Assembly (NCBI RefSeq): GCF_020524005.1
Contig: NZ_JAIVKK010000001.1
Span: 248,001 to 312,000 of the forward strand
Length of the DNA: 64,000 bases
Direction of reading: 5' to 3'
Origin: Microbulbifer aggregans
Lineage (GTDB): Bacteria; Pseudomonadota; Gammaproteobacteria; Pseudomonadales; Cellvibrionaceae
This document shows positions 24,026 to 33,553 of the stretch, piece after piece. Position numbers and translations under genes: made by a program. The notes under the pieces are model-generated. The model had not been told where the DNA came from. It was given only the letters and a program-made list of their open reading frames with translations, and searched no databases. Every line of letters starts with the position of its first letter. The stretch's first letter is position 1.

Positions 24026-26727
24026 TGTGCTGCCTGCTCGCGTTCCGGCCAGCGGTTCAGGGGCCAGAGTTCGTTTTGAATGTCGTTGTCCTGCTTGCGG
24101 TCAAACTGCAAGGTGGCCACGCCGTTGCGATATTCGCCGGCGAGTAATTCCAGCCCCTGCTGCCAGTGATCGGTGAGATCCTGCCAGGTGGTAAACGGGG
24201 AATCTTTCTGGCTGTCAGCCACCGCCTTGATACCGTCGATGGCCTGCTCCAGTTCGCCGCAGCCGCGCCACTTGCAGTCGCTCACACGAACCTGGCCAAA
24301 GGCGATGGCGCGGGCATCCGGCTGGAACAGCGCATAGAGTGGCAGCTGCGGTTCGCGGATCCGTGTTTGCAGCCAGTCGTTGATACTGGGCTGGCCGGTT
24401 TTGTAGTCGATCACCAGGTGTTCGCCATTTGCGAGCTGGTCGAGACGGTCGAGGCGCAGGCTGAATTTGAGCCCGTTAATTTCCACCCGCTGCTCCCATT
24501 CGATTTTTTCGACCTTGAACCCGGGGCGCTGGCTTTCCAGATCCAGCCACTGTTCCATTAGGCGCTGCAGGCGCTGTTGTTCCATGCTCCAGAAACCCAC
24601 CGGCAAGTGCGCGTGCTTTTTACGCATGTTGCGCAGCGAGCTGGTAATCGAACTTTCGATCATTTGCTCGCGTTCGGCTTCGTCGAGATTGCGCAGGCGG
24701 TCTGCATCTGTACACGCCTCCCAGAATTCTGCCAGCACCTGGTGCACCAGGTTTCCGCGCTCGGCGGGGCTGAGGCCGATATCCGGAGCCATAAAACCAC
24801 TGGCGCCGAGACGGTAGCGTAACTGCGCATTGAACGGGCACAGGGCCTGGGCTTTCAGTACTGCCGCACCGCCGCGTACCTGTTCGCAGTCGGCGGGCTG
24901 CATGGGTGGCACGTGTGTGTCGGCGACTTTTTCCAGTGCGGTGGCGTCGGCCAGGTGCCGGTTGTGATTGATCAGGGCATCGCTTTCGATGGGTGCTGCG
25001 GTTTCCCGCTCGCCAAACAGGCTACTTACGCCCTGGTGCACGCCGTCTTCTTCGCTGGCGAAACTGACCACGATATCGCTGCTGGCATTGAGCAGGTCTT
25101 CGGTTAGCTCCCGTGCCAGTTCCAGTTCGCGCTCGGCGCTGGCGCGGGGCATTTTCCAGTGCTTTTGCCACAGGATCGGCAAGAGCGGATTCGGTGCGGG
25201 GGCGGTCGGCCATTGCTGTTGGCCGAAGCCGACCAGTCGCAGGTGGTCGAACGCGAGGCCGCCGGCTTCGAGCACGCCGAGAATCTGCACCGGGCCATCG
25301 CGGGTTTCCGCCTGGAACGGTGTGCGGCTGGCGATCTGACGCAGTTGCTGCAATGCCTGGGTTTTGGTCAGGCTGGGGCCGAAGCCGGACAGGCTCGCGA
25401 GCGCTTCCAGCGCGCCTTCCCATTGCATCAACTGCTGGTATTCCTGGCTGTCCGGGTTGCGGTCGCCGGGCCAGCCCAGTGCGGCCAGCACTTCGGAAAA
25501 GCGTGCGGCCCAGACTTCCGCCGGAGCTTTTTGCCAGCGGCGTTGCAGGTCGCCGACTTTTTCCAGTTGGCGCGGCAGCTGGGGGGCTTCCAGTTTCAGG
25601 TCTGCGGTAATGCGCTCGGCCCACATGCGCAACTGGTCGCCGGTTACGCGCCGCAGTTCCAGTTTTTGCACGCGGCGGAATAGCGCAGTGCGCAGCCAGA
25701 GTTCATCGCTGGTACCCCAGAAGGGACTGAACAGCAGGTTGCGCAGCTGGGAGTAGTCCCACTCTTCATTCAACAGGTCGAGCAGCTGCAGGGCTGTGTT
25801 GCCCACCGGCGTTTGCGCCAGCGGGATACCGGCAGAAAAGTTGAATGGCAGGGTATAGCGGGGCTGTGCGGTGTCGAGGAATTGCGGTTCCAGTACCCGC
25901 GCAAAAACTGCTTCTACCTGCGCGCGGCACTGGCCGAGGTTGTTGACCACAATACCGACGCTGGCCTGTGTGTCCTGTTCCAGTTTCTGTGCCGCCCAGC
26001 GCGCGGCCTGGTAGAGCTCTTCTTCCAGGTTCTGGCAGGGGGCGAATGCGATCTTGGCCTGTTGCGATGTGGAGGGATGGTCCACAACACGGGCTGCTGC
26101 ACTTTGAATCAGCGCGTCGTACAGGGGGGATATCTGCGCAAAGCCGGCTTTATCGATCTGCGCCAGTTGTGGCAGCGCGCCTTCTTGAAAGGCCTGCAAC
26201 AGCCGTTGGTCCCGCTGGTCCGGGGTGATGGCATTGTGCGCGATCAGCTCACGGTGGAAAGCGCGGATCATTTCGAATAGTGGGTAGGCATCGCCATCTA
26301 GGGACAGGGCAAACTGTTCCAGCAGCGGCGCGACCTGTTCGTCCAGTTGCTCTAGATCCGTAACCAGTTGCCATTGCAGGAGCTGCGCCAGGGCGCTGTC
26401 AGCATCGCGGCACAATTGCTGGCTGTTTAACAGCTGCCGATCCAGCGCTTCGTCCAGCGCACGCTGCCACAGGAGCTGGCGTTGCTCGCGGTTGAGCACC
26501 CGGTACATGGCGGGTTGCCAGCCGCGCTGCTGCAGGTCAAACCAGAGTTTGTCCAGCCAGCCTTGCAGGGATTCCACTGCGGGTGGCTGCCAGTTGGTGC
26601 CGGATTTCTGGGTGCCGGCGTACACCTGCTGGCAGCGGTTGCGCAATCGGTTATTGGGGGTCAGCAACAGACCACCGGAGGGCAGTTGCGCGAGTATTTC
26701 TAGTGCAGGAAATGCCGGTTGCAGCAT
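24022..26727 (-). CDS. PD-(D/E)XK nuclease, AddB-like DNA repair partner
   Basis: A 901-residue protein of the family known as probable DNA repair protein (TIGR03623 type), which normally sits beside an AddA-like helicase, as here. The N-terminus LLLTPNNRLRN is in the place of a Walker A motif but lacks GKT, like an inactivated helicase. The C-terminal nuclease has RGNLVHQVLAEFW, FSLRLDRLDQL, HLVIDYKTG (~771-778) and QLPLYALF. I do not see the four-cysteine iron-sulfur pattern of AddB. It is first in a two-gene operon and probably forms a heterodimer with the helicase for end resection. Confidence 0.82.
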   Translation of the reverse strand: MLQPAFPALEILAQLPSGGLLLTPNNRLRNRCQQVYAGTQKSGTNWQPPAVESLQGWLDKLWFDLQQRGWQPAMYRVLNREQRQLLWQRALDEALDRQLLNSQQLCRDADSALAQLLQWQLVTDLEQLDEQVAPLLEQFALSLDGDAYPLFEMIRAFHRELIAHNAITPDQRDQRLLQAFQEGALPQLAQIDKAGFAQISPLYDALIQSAAARVVDHPSTSQQAKIAFAPCQNLEEELYQAARWAAQKLEQDTQASVGIVVNNLGQCRAQVEAVFARVLEPQFLDTAQPRYTLPFNFSAGIPLAQTPVGNTALQLLDLLNEEWDYSQLRNLLFSPFWGTSDELWLRTALFRRVQKLELRRVTGDQLRMWAERITADLKLEAPQLPRQLEKVGDLQRRWQKAPAEVWAARFSEVLAALGWPGDRNPDSQEYQQLMQWEGALEALASLSGFGPSLTKTQALQQLRQIASRTPFQAETRDGPVQILGVLEAGGLAFDHLRLVGFGQQQWPTAPAPNPLLPILWQKHWKMPRASAERELELARELTEDLLNASSDIVVSFASEEDGVHQGVSSLFGERETAAPIESDALINHNRHLADATALEKVADTHVPPMQPADCEQVRGGAAVLKAQALCPFNAQLRYRLGASGFMAPDIGLSPAERGNLVHQVLAEFWEACTDADRLRNLDEAEREQMIESSITSSLRNMRKKHAHLPVGFWSMEQQRLQRLMEQWLDLESQRPGFKVEKIEWEQRVEINGLKFSLRLDRLDQLANGEHLVIDYKTGQPSINDWLQTRIREPQLPLYALFQPDARAIAFGQVRVSDCKWRGCGELEQAIDGIKAVADSQKDSPFTTWQDLTDHWQQGLELLAGEYRNGVATLQFDRKQDNDIQNELWPLNRWPEREQAAQ

Positions 26728-26855
26728 ACGTTGGTGAGCCCAGATCAGATAAAAAACAGGAATAATTTTAATGGGTTACCGTCGCGTTTTGTCGCGATGG
26801 TGTCAACTGCCTTTCATGGCGCTGTCGCCGGGCGGCGACAGATTACTCGATAGTG

Positions 26856-27680
26856 CTATTCGGCCAGGGCGCTGGCTTCCGGTGTGAATTCCGTAAATGC
26901 CTGTGCGATCAGCTGTTCGGGATCTGCGGCACTGGTAAACAGCCGGCTGGTTTCGGGCTTGGGCGGTAACGTGAGATTCAGTTCATCCAGCCACCACTGC
27001 ACGCGGCGGGCGATGGCGGCGCCGGAGTCCAGCCAGCGGATGCTGCGCGGTGCGTAGTGTGCAAGCTCGTCACGCAGCAGGGGGAAGTGGGTGCAGGCGA
27101 GTACCGCGATATCCACTTTGTCGCCGCCTGTACTATGGAATATCCGCTGCAGGACGGGTTCCAGATCTTTGGCTGAGATCGTTTCACCGCGCAGTTTGGC
27201 TTCTGCAAGTCGCACCAGTTCGGGGGCGGGCACGTTGATCACCTGGCGGCCATTGGCAAATTCCTCGATCAGCTCGCGGGTGTAGCGCCGGTTGACGGTG
27301 CCTTCGGTAGCGATCAGAGCAATGGTACCGGTGCGGGTTTCTTCGGCCGCGGGCTTCACGGCGGGTACTACGCCCACCACGGGCTTCTGCAACGCATCGC
27401 GCAGCTGCGGCAGGGCCAGGGTGCTGGCGGTATTGCAGCCCACCACCAAAATGTCAGCGCCGGAGGCGGCCATCATGGCACTGGCCTGTTCGACAATTCG
27501 CGGGCGCAGCACGTCTTCGCTCTTGGTGCCGTAGGGGTAAAAACCGTTGTCCACCCCAAAGTGCAGCGTGAGTGCGGGAATCTGCTGGCGAATCTCCCGC
27601 GCAATACTGATGGCGCCGACACCGGAATCGAATATCAATGCGCTGGGGGCCTTGTTAGAATGGCCGCTTGCATTGGGCAT
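26856..27680 (-). CDS. murI: Glutamate racemase
   Basis: A 274-residue enzyme that makes D-glutamate for peptidoglycan. Key features are the opening ALIFDSGVGAISI with Asp18, FGVDNGFYPYGTK, the first catalytic cysteine in VVGCNTAS (Cys82), and the second in AVLACTHFPLL, followed by WLDSGAAIARR. The ATG at 27680 is chosen; an upstream TTG would add two residues. A hairpin without a T-run (CTGTCGCC / GGCGACAG, 26822-26841) follows the gene. The neighbours are the AddAB-like pair downstream and rmuC divergent upstream. Confidence 0.93.
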   Translation of the reverse strand: MPNASGHSNKAPSALIFDSGVGAISIAREIRQQIPALTLHFGVDNGFYPYGTKSEDVLRPRIVEQASAMMAASGADILVVGCNTASTLALPQLRDALQKPVVGVVPAVKPAAEETRTGTIALIATEGTVNRRYTRELIEEFANGRQVINVPAPELVRLAEAKLRGETISAKDLEPVLQRIFHSTGGDKVDIAVLACTHFPLLRDELAHYAPRSIRWLDSGAAIARRVQWWLDELNLTLPPKPETSRLFTSAADPEQLIAQAFTEFTPEASALAE

Positions 27681-27839
27681 AACCAAAAACCTGCTTCCCT
27701 CAATCCCGCTGAATAAGTCGTGGGGCCTATGAACGGGGCCAAGAATACCGCAATCGGCGGTGGGACTGGCAGGTCATTTTGCCCTCGACTGAATCGCCGG
27801 CTGTTTTCGAGCCGATCCCAATAAGTTTAAGAGTTTTCT

Positions 27840-29243
27840 ATGATCGCGTTTCCTCTCCAGGTCACACTAGAGCAATCCGTATTGGCTGCGGTTCTGGCTC
27901 TATTGCTGGTTGTGCTGGCGGTATGGCTCGGGCGTTCCCGGGTTGTGCGGCAGCTGCAGGCGTTGCAGGCCGAGCACCAGGTGGTGGCGGCACAGCTGGC
28001 CAGCAGCCGCGAGCGCGAAACCCAGAATGGCCTGGATATCCAGCATTTGCGTACCGAGCTGGAAGGTAAGTCCACCCAGCTGGCCCGCTACCAGGTGCTG
28101 GTAGAAAAGGGCGAGGCCGCGCTGGCTGAGCAGCGCCAGCAGCTGGAGCAGACCCGCGCGGCCATGGCCCAGCAGTTTGAAAACCTGGCCAACCGCATTT
28201 TCGAGGAAAAGCAGCAGGCGTTTGTACGCCGCAGCGAAGACAGTCTGCGCAAAAGCCTCGACCCTCTCGAGCGCCAGCTGGGGGATTTCCGCAAACGCGT
28301 GGAGCATGTGTACGACCGCGAAAATGCGGAACGCAACAGCCTGCTCGGGCAGATCAAGGCGCTGCGTGAACAGACCCAGCGTATCAGCGATGAAGCGCTG
28401 AACCTGACCTCGGCCCTGAAGGGTGACCGCAAAATCCAGGGCAACTGGGGTGAAGTGGTACTCGAGCGTCTGCTCGAGGAGTCCGGCCTGCAAAAGGGGC
28501 GGGAGTATGAAACCCAGGTGACCATCACCAGCGACGGCCGCCGCCGCCAGCCGGACGTGATCGTGCGCCTGCCGGAAGGCAAGGACCTCATCATCGATTC
28601 CAAGGTGTCGCTGGTGGACTACGAGCGCTACAACTCCGCGGAAACCGAAGAAGAACGCACGCAGGCGCTCAAGCAGCACGTGAACTCATTGCGCGCGCAC
28701 ATTACCGGCCTGAACAAAAAAGCCTACGAAGACCTGGAAGGTGTGCGCACTCTCGACTTCGTCTTTATCTTCGTACCCATTGAAGCCGCCTACATGCTGG
28801 CGATGCAGGCTGACCCGGAGCTGTTCCGCTTTGCCTACGAGCGCCAGATTGTCCTGGTCAGCCCCACCAGCCTGATGGCCACGCTGCGAACCGTGGAAAA
28901 TATCTGGCGCTACGAAAAGCAGAACAAGAACGCGGAAAAAATTGCCGCGGAAGCGGGCAAGCTACACGACCAGTTTGTGCTGGTGCTGGAATCTCTGGAT
29001 GCGCTGGGCAGTCGCCTGCGCCAGGCAGATGAAGCCTATCAGGAAACCTGCAAGCGTCTTTCCACAGGCCGTGGTAATGCGGTCAAACGCATCGACAGCC
29101 TGCGCAAGCTCGGGGCCAAAACCCGCAAACAGATTGCTTCTGATCTGCGTGACAAGGCGGAGACCAGTCACCAGTTGCCGGCGGCAGAGCAGCTCGATGA
29201 GGCAGAGGAATCGGATCTTCTGGCTGAGGAAACGGTGGAATAA
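27840..29243 (+). CDS. rmuC: DNA recombination protein RmuC
   Basis: A 467-residue protein: an N-terminal membrane helix (LAAVLALLLVVLAVWLG), a long coiled coil (~35-190) rich in Gln, Glu and Arg, then the RmuC nuclease-like domain with IQGNWGEVVLERLLEESGL, GREYETQV, RRQPDVIVRLPEGKDLIIDSK, ARLTFVFIFVPIEAAYML-type motifs and an SPTSLMATLRTV segment. RmuC limits recombination at inverted repeats; its exact reaction is not settled. It leads a three-gene run with the AEC transporter 3 bases downstream. Confidence 0.9.
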   Translation: MIAFPLQVTLEQSVLAAVLALLLVVLAVWLGRSRVVRQLQALQAEHQVVAAQLASSRERETQNGLDIQHLRTELEGKSTQLARYQVLVEKGEAALAEQRQQLEQTRAAMAQQFENLANRIFEEKQQAFVRRSEDSLRKSLDPLERQLGDFRKRVEHVYDRENAERNSLLGQIKALREQTQRISDEALNLTSALKGDRKIQGNWGEVVLERLLEESGLQKGREYETQVTITSDGRRRQPDVIVRLPEGKDLIIDSKVSLVDYERYNSAETEEERTQALKQHVNSLRAHITGLNKKAYEDLEGVRTLDFVFIFVPIEAAYMLAMQADPELFRFAYERQIVLVSPTSLMATLRTVENIWRYEKQNKNAEKIAAEAGKLHDQFVLVLESLDALGSRLRQADEAYQETCKRLSTGRGNAVKRIDSLRKLGAKTRKQIASDLRDKAETSHQLPAAEQLDEAEESDLLAEETVE

Positions 29244-29246
29244 CTC

Positions 29247-30179
29247 TTGGAAACATTTTCTTTCGCGCTCTCTGTAACAGCGCCGATCTTTTTGACATTG
29301 CTGGTGGGTTACGGTCTTGCGCGGGTCGGGTTGCTGAGTGAATCCTTTGTGGATGACGCTTCGCGCCTGGTGTTTCTGGTTACCTTGCCGGCGCTGTTGT
29401 TCTTCAATATTTTCGGTTCAGATGCGCAGCTCGGTGAAGAGTTGCCGCTGTTGGCCGCCGGCCTGATTGGCACCGTACTGACGGTACCGCTGGCCTGGGT
29501 GGTGGCGCGACCGCTGGAATATGGCGACCGCAGTGCGTTTATCCAGGGGGCGTTTCGCGGCAACCTCGGTATTATCGGGCTGGCCTGGGCGGCCAACGCC
29601 TACGGCCCTGCGGGCCTGGCGCAAGCGGCACTGTTGATGGCGGTGATCACGATCTTTTACAACGTGGCAGCGGTGGCGCTGTTCGCGGTGTATAGCCAGA
29701 AGGCGAAGTTCAGCTGGGTGAAGCTGGCAAGGGATGTGGTGACCAATCCGCTGATTCTAGCGATTGTGCTGGCGCTGGTGGCGAAAGGGGTAGGGCTGGT
29801 GCTGCCGCAGATGATCGTGCAGACCGGGGATTACCTGGCTTCGGTTACCTTGCCCCTGGCGCTGCTGTGTATCGGTGCCAGCCTTGACCTGAGCATGCTG
29901 CGCCGCAGTTCGTTTGGGGCATTCGCCGCGAGCGGATTCAAATTGCTGGTGGTGCCGGTAGTGCTGGTGGCCGTGGGGTGGGCGTTCGGGCTCGACACGC
30001 AATCAATGGCAATACTGTTCTTGCTGGCCGCGGCACCCACGGCCTCCGCCTCGTTTATCATGGCCCGTGCCCTCGGCGGCAACAGCCAGCTGGCGGCCAA
30101 TATCATTGCCCTGAGTACTTTGTTTTCTATTATTACCGCCAGCATCGGGCTGGCGTTGTTGAAGGTGTATGTTCCATGA
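29247..30179 (+). CDS. AEC-family (auxin efflux carrier-type) transporter
   Basis: A 310-residue protein with about ten hydrophobic helices in two similar halves. It shows PIFLTLLVGYGLAR at the start, LVTLPALLFFNIF, GAFRGNLGIIGLA in the middle, and TLPLALLCIGASLDL in the second half, all typical of AEC/YfdV carriers. It likely moves organic acids or amino acids; the substrate is unknown. It starts at a TTG only 3 bases after the rmuC stop with GGTGGA upstream, so it is probably translated from the rmuC transcript. Confidence 0.85.
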   Translation: METFSFALSVTAPIFLTLLVGYGLARVGLLSESFVDDASRLVFLVTLPALLFFNIFGSDAQLGEELPLLAAGLIGTVLTVPLAWVVARPLEYGDRSAFIQGAFRGNLGIIGLAWAANAYGPAGLAQAALLMAVITIFYNVAAVALFAVYSQKAKFSWVKLARDVVTNPLILAIVLALVAKGVGLVLPQMIVQTGDYLASVTLPLALLCIGASLDLSMLRRSSFGAFAASGFKLLVVPVVLVAVGWAFGLDTQSMAILFLLAAAPTASASFIMARALGGNSQLAANIIALSTLFSIITASIGLALLKVYVP

Positions 30180-30640
30180 CTGTTGTTCCTGCCTGGATTC
30201 TGGTTATCGCTGGGCTTGTTATTGTCACCCTGTCTGCCATTGCGACCTATTACTGCCTTGAATTGCGCAAGGCGCAAAAGCGGCAGAAACAGCAACTGGT
30301 TGAGCTGGAAGCGGCCGCAGAAGCGCAACGGGACAGGGTAAACACCAGTATCCAGATCATTGCGAAAACCCTGTTGGATGAGGGCGTGGGCCTGACCGAA
30401 GCTTCTCTGCGAATTCGCGTATTGATGGACTCTCTGCAAGTAGATGAGGCAGTGAAAGAGGAGTTTGTTGCTTTCTATACCGTTGCGGACAAGACCAGTC
30501 ATATCCCGATTCTTGAAGACTGGAAAAAGCTTTCCCGTAAGGAAAAATTCGCGTTTGAAAAAGAAATGGCGCGGGTGGAGGGTGAATACAGAGATTTCGC
30601 GCTGGATGCGGCGAAGCGGATTTTGGGACGGAATTTCTAA
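30176..30640 (+). CDS. DUF2489 membrane-anchored protein
   Basis: A 154-residue protein with one N-terminal membrane helix (AWILVIAGLVIVTLSAIATYY), a short coiled segment, and a helical domain (NTSIQIIAKTLLDEGVGLTEASLRIRVLMDSL, FVAFYTVADKTSHIPILEDW, EFEKEMARVE-like stretch) that matches DUF2489. The role is unknown. The ATG overlaps the AEC stop by 4 bases (ATGA) with AAGG upstream, so translation is coupled. It is the last gene of the rmuC run. Confidence 0.78.
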   Translation: MTVVPAWILVIAGLVIVTLSAIATYYCLELRKAQKRQKQQLVELEAAAEAQRDRVNTSIQIIAKTLLDEGVGLTEASLRIRVLMDSLQVDEAVKEEFVAFYTVADKTSHIPILEDWKKLSRKEKFAFEKEMARVEGEYRDFALDAAKRILGRNF

Positions 30641-30676
30641 ATAGGCTTTACAGTGTGCTCTGGAAGTCCTGAGGGG

Positions 30677-30794
30677 CTGGATACCGGCTTTCGCCGGTAT
30701 GACGAGTGCTTGGGTGTGTCGTCATCCCGGACTTGATCCGGGATCCATTACTACGAAGCCCCAATCCGTCATCCCGGACTCGATCCGGGATCCA
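30677..30794. repeat. Cluster of three REP-like palindromic units
   Basis: Two direct copies of a 27-base unit (GTCATCCCGGACTTGATCC and GTCATCCCGGACTCGATCC, each ending GGGATCCA) lie at 30721-30747 and 30768-30794. A third, diverged copy in inverted orientation is at 30677-30704 (starting CTGGATACCGGC, ending GGTATGACG). Each unit can fold on itself and the inverted pair can form a longer hairpin. Such REP-like elements are common between genes, where they stabilise mRNA ends. Here they separate convergent genes. Confidence 0.85.
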
Positions 30795-30805
30795 GCACTA
30801 CGGAG

Positions 30806-31894
30806 TTACTTCCTGACCAGCATCACCGCGGACTCGGTGTGATCCGTATAAGGGAACTGGTCGAAAATCGCAAAGCGCTCGACATTGTGGGTCTTGGTGA
30901 GCTCCGCCAGATTCTCCAGCTGGGTCTGCGGGTTGCAGGAGATATACAGGATGCGCGGGAAGCGCGCGATCATTGCGCAGGTGTCGACATCCAGCCCGGC
31001 ACGCGGTGGGTCCACGAGTACGGTTGAGAAATCGTAGCTGTCGAGATCGAAATCTTTCAGGCGCCGGAACGGGCGCACCTTGTCGATGGCCTGGGTGAAT
31101 TCTTCACTGGAGAGCCGCAGAATGTTCAGGTTTTCCACGCCGTTGGCCGCAATATTTTCCTGCGCCGCATTCACCGAAACCTTGGAAATCTCCGTCGCCA
31201 GCACCTTGTCGAAATGCTCCGCCAGCGGAATGGTGAAATTGCCGTTGCCGCAATAGAGTTCGAGCAGATCCCCGCTGGCGTCATTGCTGCAATCCTTCGC
31301 CCACTGAATCATCGACTGGCAGATATGGCCGTTGGGCTGGGTAAAGCTGCCCTCTACCTGTTTGTACTGGTAAACCTTGCCTTTGATATCGAGCTTTTCA
31401 ATCACGTAATCGCGCTCAAGCACCAGCTTCTGCTTGCGTGAGCGGCCCAGGATCGGCACGCCGAGGGCGGACTGCAGTTTGCGGGCTTCCTGCTCCCAGG
31501 CTTCATCGAGGGGCTTGTGGTAGATCAGGGTGATCAGCGCATCGCCGCTCAGGGTAGTCAGGAACTCGGCGCTGAACAGGCGCTTGCGCAGCAGCTCGCT
31601 CTGGTTGATGGCATCCAGCAGTGGTGGCATCAGTTCGTTGATCCGCTCGGAGCCGACGGTAAACTCTGTAATGACGAACGGTTTCTTGTACTCGCCCTGG
31701 CGATACATGGCGTAGTCTACACGGCCGCCTTCCTGCCACATCTTGAACTCCGCACGCAGGCGGTAATGGCTGGGGGGCGAGGGGAATACTTCCGGCTCCA
31801 GCTGGGTGTAAGGCGTATAGGCCTGTTGCAGCCTGGCGACTTTCTCGTCAAGTTGCTGCTGGTAGTCGTCGGTGTTTACGCGGTGAAGTGCCAT
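30806..31894 (-). CDS. trmA: tRNA (uracil54-C5)-methyltransferase
   Basis: A 362-residue SAM-dependent enzyme that makes m5U54 in the T-loop of tRNA. Features in order: HYRLRAEFKMW, QPNGHICQSMI, the SAM loop LLELYCGNGNFTIPLA, VLVDPPRAGLD, the catalytic Cys in LYISCNPQTQ, and the final FDQFPYTDHTESAVMLVRK with the base Glu. It matches TrmA rather than RlmC/RlmD because it lacks a TRAM domain and iron-sulfur cysteines. The REP-like cluster starts 12 bases after the stop. Confidence 0.94.
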   Translation of the reverse strand: MALHRVNTDDYQQQLDEKVARLQQAYTPYTQLEPEVFPSPPSHYRLRAEFKMWQEGGRVDYAMYRQGEYKKPFVITEFTVGSERINELMPPLLDAINQSELLRKRLFSAEFLTTLSGDALITLIYHKPLDEAWEQEARKLQSALGVPILGRSRKQKLVLERDYVIEKLDIKGKVYQYKQVEGSFTQPNGHICQSMIQWAKDCSNDASGDLLELYCGNGNFTIPLAEHFDKVLATEISKVSVNAAQENIAANGVENLNILRLSSEEFTQAIDKVRPFRRLKDFDLDSYDFSTVLVDPPRAGLDVDTCAMIARFPRILYISCNPQTQLENLAELTKTHNVERFAIFDQFPYTDHTESAVMLVRK

Positions 31895-32000
31895 AGATGC
31901 TAATGCCGGGAATTTGGAAACTGGTGGTAAAACGGGCGCGGATTATAGCGGATATGGCCGCGCGTTGAACGAACTTGATGGAATCCGGGGAGATACACGC

Positions 32001-32414
32001 ATGGCATTGGGCCAGCTGGAAATAGTAGTACAGGGCCAGGGGCTGCACGAATTTACCGAACAGGTGAACAGCTGGCTGGATAGTCAGAACCTGTTTGGCA
32101 GTGGGCTTTGTACCCTGTTTATTCAACACACCTCGGCGAGCCTGCTGATACAGGAGAATGCGGATCCAAGTGCGCGCGTGGACCTGGAGAACTGGCTGAA
32201 CCGGCTGGTGCCGGAAAACGACCCGCTGTACACGCACACCCTGGAAGGGCCGGACGATATGCCAGCGCATATCAAGGCCGCGCTCACCGCTTCTTCACTG
32301 AGTATCCCGATGGAAAACGGCCGCCTGTTACTGGGTACCTGGCAGGGTATCTACCTCTGGGAACACCGCCATCACCAGGGGAAGCGGCGGGTCATTGTGC
32401 AGGCCTGTAATTAA
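32001..32414 (+). CDS. YjbQ/UPF0047 family protein
   Basis: A 137-residue single-domain protein: GLHEFTEQVNSWL, LFIQHTSASLLIQENADPSARVDLENWLNRLVP, HTLEGPDDMPAHIKAALT, GTWQGIYLWEHRH and a basic end. This is the conserved YjbQ fold (also called secondary thiamine-phosphate synthase because of weak activity in vitro). The true role is unsettled. The start at 32001 has GGGGAG 9 bases upstream; the longer upstream frame overlaps the trmA promoter region and is not used. Confidence 0.87.
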   Translation: MALGQLEIVVQGQGLHEFTEQVNSWLDSQNLFGSGLCTLFIQHTSASLLIQENADPSARVDLENWLNRLVPENDPLYTHTLEGPDDMPAHIKAALTASSLSIPMENGRLLLGTWQGIYLWEHRHHQGKRRVIVQACN

Positions 32415-32468
32415 GCTTTCAGTTTCAATCGGCCACGCTCACTACCCAATTGAGCGCAAGAGGGTGGC

Positions 32469-33386
32469 TCAGCCTTTGCCTACCGGTTTGTTCGGGCCTA
32501 ATTTTGAGTCTTTTTCGATGTACTCAATAATTTTCCCGGCGACATCAATTCCGGTGGCATTTTCAATGCCCTCCAGGCCAGGCGAGGAGTTCACCTCGAT
32601 AACCAATGGGCCGTGAGATGACCGCAGAATGTCGACACCGGCAAGATCAAGGCCCATAACCTTGGCCGCATTGAGTGCGAGCCTGCGTTCGGCCGGTGTC
32701 AGCTTAATGACTTCCGCGGTGCCGCCGCGGTGCAAATTGGAGCGGTACTCGCCTTTTGCCGCTTTACGCTGCATTGCGGCGATCACCTTGCCTCCCACCA
32801 CAAAGCAGCGGATATCGGAGCCGCCGGCTTCTTTGATGAATTCCTGTACCAGAAAATCTGAGCCAATACCGTGGAAGGCATTGATCAGCGCTTCTGCGGC
32901 TTTTTTGGTTTCTGCCAGCAACACCCCGTTGCCCTGTGTGCTCTGGGTTAACTTCACGATGAGCGGCGCACCGCCCACAGACTCAATAATGCTGTTGGTT
33001 GCTTTGGCGGAATGCGCGTAGCTTGTAACGGGTTGACCTATGCCTTTGCGAGCCAGTAGCTGATGGGCTCGTAGCTTGTCCCTTGAGCGGGTAATAGCTA
33101 TGGATTCATTGATCGAGTAAACGTTAGCCACTTCAAATTGCCTGAGAACAGCACACCCATATGAAGTAATGCTGGCACCAATGCGCGGTATTACCGCATC
33201 GAAACGCAGCTCTTCTACGTCGCCTTCATTTTTCTGGTAGTAGACGTTTGGATCATTGGCCGTAATGTTCATGTAGCACTTGAGTGCGTCGACGACCCGG
33301 ACTTCGTGTCCCCGTTCTTCTGCCGCCTCAATCAGTCGACGTGTTGAATACAGTTTTCGATTTCTTGAAAGAATGCAAATCTTCAT
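32469..33386 (-). CDS. rimK: Ribosomal protein S6 glutamate ligase, RimK
   Basis: A 305-residue ATP-grasp enzyme that adds glutamate residues to the C-terminus of ribosomal protein S6. It shows [21 protein letters not shown] at the start, [39 protein letters not shown], the ATP-binding loop [14 protein letters not shown], and the metal-binding end [18 protein letters not shown]. The length is that of RimK. It converges with yjbQ. Unlike in enterobacteria, no nfsA-like gene is adjacent. Confidence 0.92.
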   Translation of the reverse strand: MKICILSRNRKLYSTRRLIEAAEERGHEVRVVDALKCYMNITANDPNVYYQKNEGDVEELRFDAVIPRIGASITSYGCAVLRQFEVANVYSINESIAITRSRDKLRAHQLLARKGIGQPVTSYAHSAKATNSIIESVGGAPLIVKLTQSTQGNGVLLAETKKAAEALINAFHGIGSDFLVQEFIKEAGGSDIRCFVVGGKVIAAMQRKAAKGEYRSNLHRGGTAEVIKLTPAERRLALNAAKVMGLDLAGVDILRSSHGPLVIEVNSSPGLEGIENATGIDVAGKIIEYIEKDSKLGPNKPVGKG

Positions 33387-33553
33387 AAGTGATCTCTTTG
33401 CATCGGCTGTGGCATGAATACATTCGTTGTGTGCGTACCAGTAAACCTTACGTAGTAGCGCATCGCAAGTTCGCTCCGGGCCTTCGTGAAACGACAGTCG
33501 TAAACTTATTCCCTATGGGGCGCGCATGTAGTCACGCGGGCAATTTGGGGTAG

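Noticed and set aside
26822-26841. The hairpin after murI as a terminator
   Set aside because: An 8-bp stem is present but no T-run follows in the murI direction.
30721-30794. The repeat cluster as a CRISPR array
   Set aside because: Only two direct units with a 20-base gap, palindromic, with one inverted copy; this is the REP-like pattern and no cas gene is near.
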